A stretch of 6,510 nucleotides of DNA from an uncultured Lachnospiraceae bacterium (GCA_946621895.1 CAMOOZ010000032.1:1-6510); one strand, 5' to 3'. Shown: positions 1-6,371, numbered from the stretch's first letter. The notes: a model not told the origin generated them from the letters alone. Translations and numbers: made by a program.

Positions 1-1
1 G

Positions 2-454
2 GTAGGAGGTAAAAACAAGATCAGCATAGAAGAAGGGCAGCCTTCGGCAACGGTCTATGTCACCCTTGAGGGAAAAGGAAACTATGCGGGAGAGATCCAG
101 ACTATTTACAAGGTGGAAAGAACGGGAAAGCAAAGTGATGGCCTGACCGTTTATGATCTGTCCAAGCTGAGGGTAAGCTTATTGGGCATCGATGGAAAGA
201 AATTACAGAATGTTCCCTGGACCGGGGAGGAGAGGGAAGTGACCGACCTCGGTGTCGGCGGCGCCATTGTGGTGGAATACAAGCCTGATAAGAAGTGGAT
301 CGAACTGGATAAATCCCTGTACGAGGCAGAATATTTCAACAATGTGAATGCGGGCACCGCCACCGTGGTGCTCCACGGCAATGGAGATTCGTCGGAAGGA
401 GCGGCCTGCACCGGCGTGAAAACAGCCACCTTCAAGATCGCGAAAATGCGCTGA
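2..454 (+). CDS. C-terminal fragment of a repeat-containing surface/secreted protein
   Basis: The reading frame is open from the first complete codon at base 2 to the TGA at 452-454, giving 150 residues; the true start lies upstream of the window. A GTG at 113 is in frame, but it has no ribosome binding site and sits in the middle of conserved repeat sequence, so it is not a start. Two copies of a beta-rich repeat can be seen. The first ends in GKGNYAGEIQTIYKV, and the second ends with YFNNVNAGTATVVLHGNG and TATFKIAK. This NNVNAGTA...GxGxY...T.TFKI pattern is typical of Ig-like/MBG-type repeats in large extracellular proteins of Clostridia. The protein stops directly after the last repeat, with no LPXTG motif or hydrophobic anchor, so any wall attachment would have to be through N-terminal domains not seen here. 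The precise role (adhesion, polysaccharide binding) cannot be told from this fragment. The family type is fairly sure; the function is unknown. Confidence 0.75.
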   Translation, partial: VGGKNKISIEEGQPSATVYVTLEGKGNYAGEIQTIYKVERTGKQSDGLTVYDLSKLRVSLLGIDGKKLQNVPWTGEEREVTDLGVGGAIVVEYKPDKKWIELDKSLYEAEYFNNVNAGTATVVLHGNGDSSEGAACTGVKTATFKIAKMR

Positions 455-504
455 TGCGCTTCTTAGGCTGCCGCGAAGCGTCAGCCGGCGGATCCTCATC
501 CGTC
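451..504 (+). other. Small intergenic hairpins after the surface-protein gene
   Basis: Two imperfect stem-loops lie just past the surface-protein stop codon. Bases 451-461 can pair with 476-484 (4 bp, a 2-nt bulge, then 5 bp). Bases 487-493 can pair with 498-504 (7 bp with one G-T wobble, loop CCTC). Neither is followed by a T-run, so they are not intrinsic terminators by themselves. They could stabilise the mRNA 3' end or be chance. Confidence 0.25.
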
Positions 505-507
505 AGA

Positions 508-536
508 TTGTAATGGAACCTCCTGTCCTGTATAAT
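508..536 (+). promoter_or_regulatory. Sigma-A-type promoter for the AAA-ATPase/nuclease gene
   Basis: A -35 box TTGTAA (508-513, 4 of 6 consensus matches) is followed after exactly 17 bases by a perfect -10 box TATAAT (531-536). Transcription would start near 543, leaving a leader of only about 14 bases before the ATG at 557. The predicted transcript would therefore begin with, or just before, the Shine-Dalgarno sequence. The -10 box lies in the loop of the stem-loop at 518-550. Confidence 0.55.
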
Positions 537-556
537 GCGGGGCAGGAGGTGTTTTT
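518..556 (+). terminator. Terminator-like stem-loop overlapping the next gene's promoter and RBS
   Basis: Bases 518-530 pair with 538-550 in an uninterrupted 13-bp, GC-rich stem containing two G-T wobbles (526/542 and 529/539). The outer eight pairs are perfect Watson-Crick (ACCTCCTG with CAGGAGGT). The 7-base loop is TATAATG, which contains the -10 box. A G and five T's (552-556) follow, giving the form of a Rho-independent terminator that would end transcripts from the surface-protein gene. The T-run abuts the ATG at 557. The 3' arm includes the AGGAGGT ribosome binding site (544-550), so read-through RNA would also have that site buried. The T-run is short, so efficiency is uncertain. Confidence 0.6.
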
Positions 557-2221
557 ATGGGAACCTATGTTAATCCGGGAAATGAGAGCATGCAAAGCGC
601 AGTCAGGTCTGAGATCTATGTGGACAAGACCGGACTTCTGAAAATATTGAATAAAAGCATTGGAACGGAGAAACGGTATTTTGCCGTCAGCCGCTGCAGG
701 CGCTTTGGCAAGACCATGGCAGCAGGGATGATCGATGCCTACTATAGCCGTGGCTGTGATTCCAGGGAACTGTTTTCAGCGTATGAGATTGCACAGTACC
801 CGGATTTTGAAACACATCTGAATCAGTATAATGTGGTGCATTTTGATGCGGCAAGCTTCTTTAACCGGGCTAAATCCCCTGAGGATGTGGTTCCTTTTAT
901 TGACAGGACATTGTTAGAGGAGATGCTGGAGGAGTTTCCCTGGCTTGAGGAAATGCATCCTGCTGATACGGCTGGTGCGATGAATCTGGTGTATAAAAAA
1001 GAACACCGTCCGTTCATTGTGGTCATCGACGAATATGACTGTATCACCAGGGACGCTGCGGAAAATGAAGATCTGGTGCTGGGCTTTCTTCGGTATCTGA
1101 GAGGCTTTTTCAAAACCGAAGAATCCAAACAGTTTCTTGCTCTTGGCTATATCACCGGGATACTGCCGATCAAGAAGGTCCAGGGAGAGTCGGCGTTAAA
1201 TGTGTTCAGTGAGTATACGATGACAGGACCGGATGAGCTGATCGGCTATTTCGGATTCACAGAGCGGGAGGTGGAGGGACTTTGTCGGCGCTATGGGAAG
1301 GAGGCCCGGCCGTTTCATCAATGGTATGACGGCTATTATATGTATGCCCCTGTACCGGGTGCAGAGCAGGAACAGGGTGAAGAGGGGACAGATGGCAGTA
1401 TACGGATCGTTGAGCAGAGTTTCCAGAGACTGTGGCATATCTATAATCCCAATTCCGTGGTGGAAGCTATCAGCCGCAGCAGATTCATTTCCTTCTGGAA
1501 AAACACCGGCTCTTTTGATTCCCTGAGGAATTTTATTATCCTGAATTACGCCGGCTTAAAGGACGATGTTATCCATATGCTTGCCGGGGAAAGACGGGAG
1601 GTGAATATCAGCACCTTTCAGAATGATGTCACCCAGTTTAAAACAAAGGATGATGTGCTTACCTGCCTGATCCACATGGGCTATCTGGCCTACGACGCCT
1701 ACAGGAAGGAAGCCTTTATCCCCAACGCAGAGGTGGCTGAAGTCTTTGAGGCCGCCATCCGGACCGGGGATTGGGACGATGTAGCACAGGCCCTGAACAA
1801 TTCCAATGCCCTTTTGCGGGCGGTCCGGAATGGGGAAGAGGAGAAAGTGGCAAAGGCCATTGCCGCCTCCCAGCAGGACTATGCCTCTATTATCAATCTC
1901 CACGATGAAAATGCTTTGGCCTGTGCCATCATGATGAGCTTTTACACTTCGAGAGGGGAATATCTGGTCATTCGGGAGCTTCCGGCAGGCAAGGGCTTTG
2001 CGGATATTGCCTTTATTCCACGAACCGAAGGGAAAAATCCTGCCATGCTCATCGAGCTGAAATGGAACCGCAGCGCCAGGGCTGCCATAAAGCAGATCAA
2101 AGACAGAAATTATACCGGCGCCCTGAAGGATTACCATGGAGAGCTTTTGCTGGTAGGGATCAATTACACAAAGAAAACAGGAAAATACACCTGCCGGATC
2201 GAGAAATGGGAAAATGGGTAA
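557..2221 (+). CDS. Predicted AAA-ATPase with C-terminal PD-(D/E)XK nuclease-like domain
   Basis: This 554-residue cytoplasmic protein has the two-part architecture of the 'predicted AAA-ATPase' (AAA-ATPase_like) plus PDDEXK_9 (formerly DUF1703) family. The N-terminus has the family hallmark YVDKTGLL (21-28). A variant P-loop SRCRRFGKT lies at 45-53, and a Walker B strand FIVVIDEYD at 153-161 with acidic pair D158/E159. A conserved strand YITGILPIKK follows at about 198-207. The C-terminal domain shows the PD-(D/E)XK pattern: FADIAFIP (481-488, D483), then LIELKW (498-503, E500 and K502), then Q513 and Y519. All expected catalytic residues are present and the length is usual, so the gene looks intact. 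The ATG has an ideal AGGAGGT site six bases upstream (544-550). The biological role of the family is not established; DNA processing, mobile-element or defence roles have been suggested, but nothing nearby decides. The gene is followed after 21 bases by another ATPase gene, with which it may be co-transcribed. Confidence 0.88.
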   Translation: MGTYVNPGNESMQSAVRSEIYVDKTGLLKILNKSIGTEKRYFAVSRCRRFGKTMAAGMIDAYYSRGCDSRELFSAYEIAQYPDFETHLNQYNVVHFDAASFFNRAKSPEDVVPFIDRTLLEEMLEEFPWLEEMHPADTAGAMNLVYKKEHRPFIVVIDEYDCITRDAAENEDLVLGFLRYLRGFFKTEESKQFLALGYITGILPIKKVQGESALNVFSEYTMTGPDELIGYFGFTEREVEGLCRRYGKEARPFHQWYDGYYMYAPVPGAEQEQGEEGTDGSIRIVEQSFQRLWHIYNPNSVVEAISRSRFISFWKNTGSFDSLRNFIILNYAGLKDDVIHMLAGERREVNISTFQNDVTQFKTKDDVLTCLIHMGYLAYDAYRKEAFIPNAEVAEVFEAAIRTGDWDDVAQALNNSNALLRAVRNGEEEKVAKAIAASQQDYASIINLHDENALACAIMMSFYTSRGEYLVIRELPAGKGFADIAFIPRTEGKNPAMLIELKWNRSARAAIKQIKDRNYTGALKDYHGELLLVGINYTKKTGKYTCRIEKWENG

Positions 2222-2242
2222 AAAAACGCGGAAAGGATCGGT

Positions 2243-3553
2243 ATGAACAGAGAAATATCAGAACTCTTTATGTACGGGAGCCTTCCGGAGGACAGTATTC
2301 TGGCCCGGCTGGGAGAGATATTTGAGGAGATCGAGGAGGAAGGTTTCAATCCCTCCGGGATCGTGCGCAGGATCAAGGAGCAGCTAAAGCGCCTCCTTAT
2401 TCTGGCCACGGATTACGGCTTTGATGAAAACCTGTGGCATAATTACATCGCCTTTTTCCTGATGATGAGCGAGAACCCCTTCTCCCTCGTATGCGAAAAG
2501 AGCAGGATCAGCGAGGGAACAGTGCAGACCATTGTGAAGGAGGATTTTGTTCATATCAGAAACCTCTTCTTCTATGATTTTTCAAAGGTGGAGGAAAAGC
2601 TCGGGATAAACTGCTTTACCCTGATGAATGATTACCATGCGGTAAAGAAAAACAGGAAGATCTACAACTGGAGCGTCAGTGAAAAGGTGCAGGCGCTCTC
2701 CAAAAAGCTGGAGCAGGCGCCTGATGCCGATGCCTTCTATCAGGCGGTCACCGATTTTTATTATGATCACGGCGTCGGCCTCTTCGGTCTGAATAAGGCC
2801 TTCAGGATCGAGGAAAGAAGCGGCGGTATTGATTTTATCGCGATCAACGATATGGATGTGGTCGCCCTTAAGGATCTTGTGGGCTATGAGCTGCAGAAGG
2901 AGCGGCTGATCGAAAATACCGAGGCCTTTGTCCGCGGGAAAAAGGCGAATAATGTTCTTTTGTTCGGAGACAGCGGAACCGGCAAGTCCACCAGCATCAA
3001 GGCCATTGTCAACCGTTATTACGACAGCGGGCTCAGAATGGTGGAAATCTACAAGCATCAGTTCAGATATCTTTCCGCGATCATCCGGACGATCAAAAAC
3101 CGGAACTACAAATTCATCATCTATATGGACGACCTTTCCTTCGAGGAAAACGAGATCGAATACAAGTACCTGAAGGCGGTCATTGAGGGAGGCGTGGAGA
3201 CAAGGCCCGACAATGTCCTGATCTACGCGACCTCCAACCGCAGGCATCTGATCAGGGAGACCTGGAACGATAAGGACGACCATACGAATCAGGAAGACCT
3301 TCATCATTCCGACACGGTGGAGGAGAAACTCTCTCTGGTCAACCGCTTCGGCATCACCATCGGCTTTGTGAAGCCGCTGCCGAAGGAATATGAGCATATC
3401 GTGGTGACGCTGGCGAGGAGAGCCGGGATCGAAATGGAGGAGGAGCGCCTGAAGAAGGAAGCCATACGATGGGAAATGTCTCACGGAGGCCTCTCCGGCA
3501 GGACGGCCGAACAGTTTGTGAATTATCTTCTGGCAGGAGGCAGCAGCGCCTGA
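2243..3553 (+). CDS. DUF815-family AAA+ ATPase
   Basis: This 436-residue protein belongs by its motifs to the DUF815 group of AAA+ ATPases, whose function is unknown. The N-terminal half (1 to about 200) is mostly helical and is the less conserved part of the family. The ATPase core starts at LVGYELQK (212-219). It has a canonical Walker A GDSGTGKST (242-250), Walker B FIIYMDDL (291-298, D296/D297), a sensor-1 strand YATSNRRHL (328-336), an arginine-finger candidate R368 in SLVNRFG, and a sensor-2-like SGRTAEQF (418-425, R420). All nucleotide-handling residues are present, so it should hydrolyse ATP. There is no signal peptide or membrane segment. The ATG at 2243 follows GAAAGG (2231-2236) by six bases. 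Only 21 bases separate it from the preceding stop, with no promoter visible, which suggests one transcript with the nuclease-domain gene. No clear intrinsic terminator follows it. The family call is firm; the partner or substrate is unknown. Confidence 0.9.
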   Translation: MNREISELFMYGSLPEDSILARLGEIFEEIEEEGFNPSGIVRRIKEQLKRLLILATDYGFDENLWHNYIAFFLMMSENPFSLVCEKSRISEGTVQTIVKEDFVHIRNLFFYDFSKVEEKLGINCFTLMNDYHAVKKNRKIYNWSVSEKVQALSKKLEQAPDADAFYQAVTDFYYDHGVGLFGLNKAFRIEERSGGIDFIAINDMDVVALKDLVGYELQKERLIENTEAFVRGKKANNVLLFGDSGTGKSTSIKAIVNRYYDSGLRMVEIYKHQFRYLSAIIRTIKNRNYKFIIYMDDLSFEENEIEYKYLKAVIEGGVETRPDNVLIYATSNRRHLIRETWNDKDDHTNQEDLHHSDTVEEKLSLVNRFGITIGFVKPLPKEYEHIVVTLARRAGIEMEEERLKKEAIRWEMSHGGLSGRTAEQFVNYLLAGGSSA

Positions 3554-3567
3554 TCCTTACTATAAAT

Positions 3568-3582
3568 TGATAACCGTTCCCA
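3568..3582 (+). promoter_or_regulatory. Upstream Fur/Zur-like operator (weaker)
   Basis: TGATAACCGTTCCCA fits the Fur-family 7-1-7 inverted-repeat pattern (TGATAAT-N-ATTATCA) at 10 of 14 positions. The left half-site is nearly perfect and the right half-site degenerate. It lies seven bases upstream of the -35 box at 3589. Its centre is 50 bases from that of the stronger site at 3618, close to five helical turns. Inferred as a second repressor site. Confidence 0.4.
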
Positions 3583-3588
3583 AATCTG

Positions 3589-3617
3589 TTGACAAAATTC
3601 TTCACATGAAGCATAAT
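3589..3617 (+). promoter_or_regulatory. Sigma-A-type promoter of the zinc uptake operon
   Basis: A perfect -35 box TTGACA (3589-3594), a 17-base spacer and the -10 box CATAAT (3612-3617, 5 of 6) make a near-consensus promoter. The expected start point is near 3624, inside the operator-like palindrome that begins at 3618. The strength of the promoter suggests high expression once repression is lifted. Confidence 0.75.
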
Positions 3618-3632
3618 TGAGAACGATTCTCA
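3618..3632 (+). promoter_or_regulatory. Fur-family (probably Zur) operator over the transcription start
   Basis: TGAGAACGATTCTCA is a near-perfect inverted repeat (6 of 7 arm positions symmetric around G3625). It matches the Fur-family 7-1-7 pattern at 11 of 14 positions. It directly abuts the -10 box and covers the expected start point, so a bound repressor would block initiation. Given that the genes downstream encode zinc-type uptake, Zur is the likeliest regulator. A Fur or PerR paralogue cannot be excluded, and no regulator gene is in the window. Confidence 0.65.
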
Positions 3633-3660
3633 TATTCCATGAACATGTGGAGGTTTTGTG

Positions 3661-4758
3661 ATGAAAAAGTATTTATCCTTTATTATGGCCGGTATAATGA
3701 TGGTCTGCTGCCTTCAGGCCTGCGGCACCGGAAACGGCTCCGGAAGCAATGGGACCGCGGCAGGAAATGACAGGCTCCGGATCGTTGCGACGATCTTCCC
3801 GGAGTACGACTGGGTGATGAATATCCTCGGGAAAAATCCTGCCGATGCCGAGGTCAGCATGCTGCTGGACAATGGTATTGATCTTCACAGCTTTCAGCCA
3901 ACGGCAGATGATATTCTTAACCTTTCCACCTGCGATCTGTTTATCTATGTCGGCGGGGAATCCGATGACTGGGTAAAAGATGCGCTTGAGGAAGTGAAAA
4001 ATAAGGATATGACCGTGATCAGACTGATGGATGTGCTGGGCAGTTCGGTAAAGGTGGAAGAGCTGGTCGAGGGCATGCAGGAGCATGATCATGACCACGA
4101 TGAAGCCGCCGATGATCATGACGATGATGAAGCTGCCGATGATCATGACCATGACGAAGCTGCCGATGATCATGATCATGATGAAGCCGCTGATGAACAT
4201 GATCATGACGATGGCGAAGCCGAATATGATGAGCATGTCTGGCTGTCCCTGCGCAACGCGGCAGTCTTCGTTCAGCGTATTGCCGATTCCATTCAGCGCA
4301 TCGATCCTGACCATGCGGAGGTTTACAAAAGCAATGCATCCGCATATATTGAAAAACTGAATTCACTGGATAAGGAATACGGGACAGCGGTTCAGAACGC
4401 GGCCTTCCGCACGATTCTCTTCGGAGACCGTTTCCCGTTCCGTTATCTGGTCGATGATTACGGGCTTGACTACTATGCCGCCTTTGCCGGCTGCTCGGCG
4501 GAAACGGAAGCCAGCTTTGCAACCGTTACCTTTCTTGCCCGGAAAGTCGATGAGCTCGGACTTCCCGCAGTCATGACCATTGAAGGAACGGACCACCGGA
4601 TCGCGGAGACGATCGTGCGGAATACGCAGGCAAAAGACCAGCAGATCCTTACAATGGATTCCATGCAGGGGACAACATCAGGAGATGTTCAAAACGGCAC
4701 CACCTATCTCTCTGTGATGGAAAACAATCTGTCCGTTTTAAACGAGGCGCTGAATTAG
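3661..4758 (+). CDS. znuA: Zinc/metal ABC transporter substrate-binding lipoprotein
   Basis: This 365-residue member of the ZnuA/TroA family of metal-binding proteins (cluster A-I) should sit outside the membrane as a lipoprotein, capture Zn2+ or a similar metal and deliver it to the permease encoded downstream. The signal peptide (1-20) ends in the lipobox LQAC, with C21 as the lipidated residue. The mature fold begins at LRIVATIFPEYDW (39-51). H76 in GIDLHSFQP and H192 in DEHVWLSLRN are canonical metal ligands. Between them, residues 142-188 form an acidic loop of repeated HDHDEAADD units with ten histidines, as is usual in zinc-specific members. At the usual third-histidine position the protein instead reads FGDRFPFRYLVDDYGL (254-269), with Asp/Arg (D256/R257) in place of His. 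The fourth-ligand region is TIEGTDHRIAET (306-317). ATG 3661 is preferred to GTG 3658 because it stands seven bases from GGAGG (3649-3653), while the GTG is only four away. The metal is inferred as zinc; manganese is less likely. Confidence 0.9.
   Translation: MKKYLSFIMAGIMMVCCLQACGTGNGSGSNGTAAGNDRLRIVATIFPEYDWVMNILGKNPADAEVSMLLDNGIDLHSFQPTADDILNLSTCDLFIYVGGESDDWVKDALEEVKNKDMTVIRLMDVLGSSVKVEELVEGMQEHDHDHDEAADDHDDDEAADDHDHDEAADDHDHDEAADEHDHDDGEAEYDEHVWLSLRNAAVFVQRIADSIQRIDPDHAEVYKSNASAYIEKLNSLDKEYGTAVQNAAFRTILFGDRFPFRYLVDDYGLDYYAAFAGCSAETEASFATVTFLARKVDELGLPAVMTIEGTDHRIAETIVRNTQAKDQQILTMDSMQGTTSGDVQNGTTYLSVMENNLSVLNEALN
4090..4224 (+). repeat. 27-bp tandem repeats encoding the His/Asp loop
   Basis: Four in-frame copies of a 27-base unit lie at 4090-4116, 4117-4143, 4144-4170 and 4171-4197, with a fifth decayed copy at 4198-4224. 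The units encode HDHDEAADD, HDDDEAADD, HDHDEAADD, HDHDEAADE and HDHDDGEAE. Copies differ mainly by third-base changes and one His-to-Asp change in the second unit. Because the unit is a multiple of three, gain or loss of a copy would change the number of metal-binding histidines without breaking the gene. Confidence 0.85.
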
Positions 4759-4769
4759 GGGGCGGATAC

Positions 4770-5480
4770 ATGGCTTTACTTACCATACAGCATCTGTCGG
4801 TGGGCTACGGTTCACAAGCCATCGTGGAGGATCTGAATTTTTCCGTAAACGAAGGGGAGTATCTCTGCATCGTGGGAGAAAACGGTTCGGGCAAGACCAC
4901 GCTGATGAGGACGCTGCTTCATCTTCAGGAGCCGGTAAACGGTCAGATCCTGACCGGCGGAGGGCTTCATCAAAATGAGATCGGCTATCTTCCGCAGCAA
5001 ACGGTCGTGCAGAAGGATTTCCCCGCATCCGTGAGAGAGATCGTTCTCTCCGGATGTCAGGGACGCTGCGGGCGCAGGCCGTTTTACAATAAAGCAGAAA
5101 AACAGCTGGCAGAGACCAATATGGAGCGCATGGGCATATTGCCGATCAAAGATCGCTGCTATCGTGATCTTTCCGGCGGACAGCAGCAGCGCGTGCTGCT
5201 TGCAAGAGCCCTTTGCGCGGCGCAGAAGGTGCTGCTGCTGGATGAGCCGGTGGCAGGGCTTGACCCGAAGGTGACTGCCGAAATGTATGAGCTGATCGAT
5301 AAGCTGAACCGGGAGGGCATCACCATTATCATGATCTCTCATGATATTGCCGCCGCCATTCGTTATGCAAGCCACATCCTCCATATCGGAACCGCTGTTT
5401 TTTATGGCACGAAGGAAGAATATCTGCAGAGTGAAGACGGGAAGTTCTTCCTGATGCAGCAGAAGGGCGCTGAGGCATGA
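4770..5480 (+). CDS. znuC: Zinc/metal ABC transporter ATP-binding protein
   Basis: This 236-residue cytoplasmic ATPase powers import by the neighbouring permease. All ABC motifs are present in order: Walker A GENGSGKTT (36-44), Q-loop in YLPQQ (73-77), signature LSGGQQQR (134-141), Walker B VLLLDEP (154-160), D-loop AGLD (162-165) and switch histidine H191 in MISHD. The length is normal for ZnuC/MntB-type subunits. It starts 11 bases after the lipoprotein stop, with a G-rich ribosome binding site (4758-4765). Its end overlaps the permease start by four bases (ATGA), a sign of translational coupling and co-assembly. It is assigned to zinc from its neighbours; the ATPase sequence alone does not separate zinc from manganese transport. 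Confidence 0.93.
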   Translation: MALLTIQHLSVGYGSQAIVEDLNFSVNEGEYLCIVGENGSGKTTLMRTLLHLQEPVNGQILTGGGLHQNEIGYLPQQTVVQKDFPASVREIVLSGCQGRCGRRPFYNKAEKQLAETNMERMGILPIKDRCYRDLSGGQQQRVLLARALCAAQKVLLLDEPVAGLDPKVTAEMYELIDKLNREGITIIMISHDIAAAIRYASHILHIGTAVFYGTKEEYLQSEDGKFFLMQQKGAEA

Positions 5481-6313
5481 TATTTGAAAAGCTTGGAATG
5501 TATCTGCAATATCCGTTTGTACAATACGCGCTGATCGTCGGGGTGCTGATCGCGCTGTGTTCCTCATTGCTTGGCGTAACGCTGGTACTGAAACGGTTTT
5601 CTTTCATTGGTGACGGGCTTTCTCATGTTGCCTTCGGCGCAATGTCGATCGCGGCTGTGCTGAACCTGACAAACGAAATGCTGCTGGTGCTGCCGGTCAC
5701 GATCATCAGCGCTATCCTGCTTCTGCGGACGGGGCAGAATGCAAGGATCAAGGGCGACGCCGCGATCGCGATGATCTCAGTGGGTGCGCTGGCGTTCGGA
5801 TACCTCATCATGAATCTCTTTTCCACCTCGTCAAACCTGTCCGGGGATGTATGCAGCACCCTGTTTGGATCGACCTCCATTCTGACGCTCACGCCGAGGG
5901 AAGTATTGCTCTGCATCGTGCTGTCGATCACGGTTGTGCTGATCTTTATCCTGTTCTACAACAGGATATTCGCGGTGACCTTTGACGAGAATTTTGCCAA
6001 AGCGGCAGGAACGAACGCGGACGGCTATAATCTGCTGATCGCGATCATTATCGCGGTCATCATCGTACTTGCGATGAACCTTGTCGGATCGCTCCTGATC
6101 TCCGCTCTGGTTATTTTTCCGGCGCTGTCCGCCATGCGGGTCTTTCGGAATTTCCGCTCGGTCACGATATGCTCTGCAGTGCTGTCTGTGGTCTGTGCTT
6201 TTTCCGGGATCATCATTTCCATCCTGGCCGGAACGCCGGTAGGTTCAACGATCGTGGCCGTGGATGTCGCGGCATTTGCAGTCTGCAGTGTGGCAGGCAT
6301 GAAGAATTCGTAG
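5477..6313 (+). CDS. znuB: Zinc/metal ABC transporter permease (ABC-3 family)
   Basis: This 278-residue integral membrane protein of the ABC-3 family (ZnuB/TroC/MntC type) forms the metal channel of the importer. About eight hydrophobic segments can be seen, roughly 16-38, 48-62, 67-84, 95-115, 142-162, 183-200, 202-220 and 228-275 (the last long enough for two). Family signatures include FSFIGDGLSHVAFGA (41-55, H50), VGSLLISALVIFPAL (203-217) and GTPVGSTIV (252-260). The start ATG lies within the stop of the ATPase gene (ATGA overlap), with GAGG at 5472-5475 as a weak binding site, so translation probably depends on coupling. The gene ends the clear part of the operon; no T-run terminator follows it. 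The gene is full length and looks functional. Confidence 0.93.
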   Translation: MIFEKLGMYLQYPFVQYALIVGVLIALCSSLLGVTLVLKRFSFIGDGLSHVAFGAMSIAAVLNLTNEMLLVLPVTIISAILLLRTGQNARIKGDAAIAMISVGALAFGYLIMNLFSTSSNLSGDVCSTLFGSTSILTLTPREVLLCIVLSITVVLIFILFYNRIFAVTFDENFAKAAGTNADGYNLLIAIIIAVIIVLAMNLVGSLLISALVIFPALSAMRVFRNFRSVTICSAVLSVVCAFSGIIISILAGTPVGSTIVAVDVAAFAVCSVAGMKNS

Positions 6314-6344
6314 GATAATGATCGAAATGTTTCACTCGCAATTG

Positions 6345-6360
6345 TGCCGCTGACGCGGCA
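6345..6360 (+). other. Short hairpin abutting the ribosome binding site of the reductase gene
   Basis: TGCCGC (6345-6350) pairs perfectly with GCGGCA (6355-6360) around the loop TGAC. No T-run follows, so it is not a terminator. The last base of the stem (A6360) is the first base of the AGGAGGTG binding site (6360-6367), so the fold could slightly affect ribosome access. Confidence 0.3.
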
Positions 6361-6371
6361 GGAGGTGAAAG

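Noticed and set aside
113..454. GTG at 113 as the start of a small 113-residue protein
   Set aside because: The frame is open back to the window edge and encodes a continuous repeat before the GTG; no ribosome binding site precedes it.
2582..3484. Long open frame on the minus strand (300 codons) opposite the DUF815 gene
   Set aside because: It lies wholly inside a well-conserved AAA+ gene on the other strand, its translation resembles no family, and it has no ribosome binding site context; it is a shadow frame.
3532..3560. Hairpin at the end of the DUF815 gene as a terminator
   Set aside because: Only a 4-bp outer stem (CAGG/CCTG) with poor inner pairing and no T-run after it.
3600..3611. 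CTTCACATGAAG palindrome in the spacer of the zinc operon promoter
   Set aside because: Arms of only 5 bp with a 2-base gap; short enough to be chance, and no known regulator pattern fits.
3673..4522. Several alternative open frames over the His-rich repeat region, on both strands
   Set aside because: The 27-base repeat keeps several frames free of stops; the products are low-complexity strings (MIMTTMK-like or HDHRQLRH-like) arising from the repeat itself.
4812..5567. Minus-strand open frame (251 codons) opposite the ABC ATPase gene
   Set aside because: The plus strand has every ABC motif in order; the minus-strand translation has no recognisable domain.
6313..6327. Possible third Fur-family box after the permease gene (GGATAATGATCGAAA)
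   Set aside because: Only the left half-site resembles the pattern (6 of 7); the right half matches 3 of 7, and no promoter is seen beside it.
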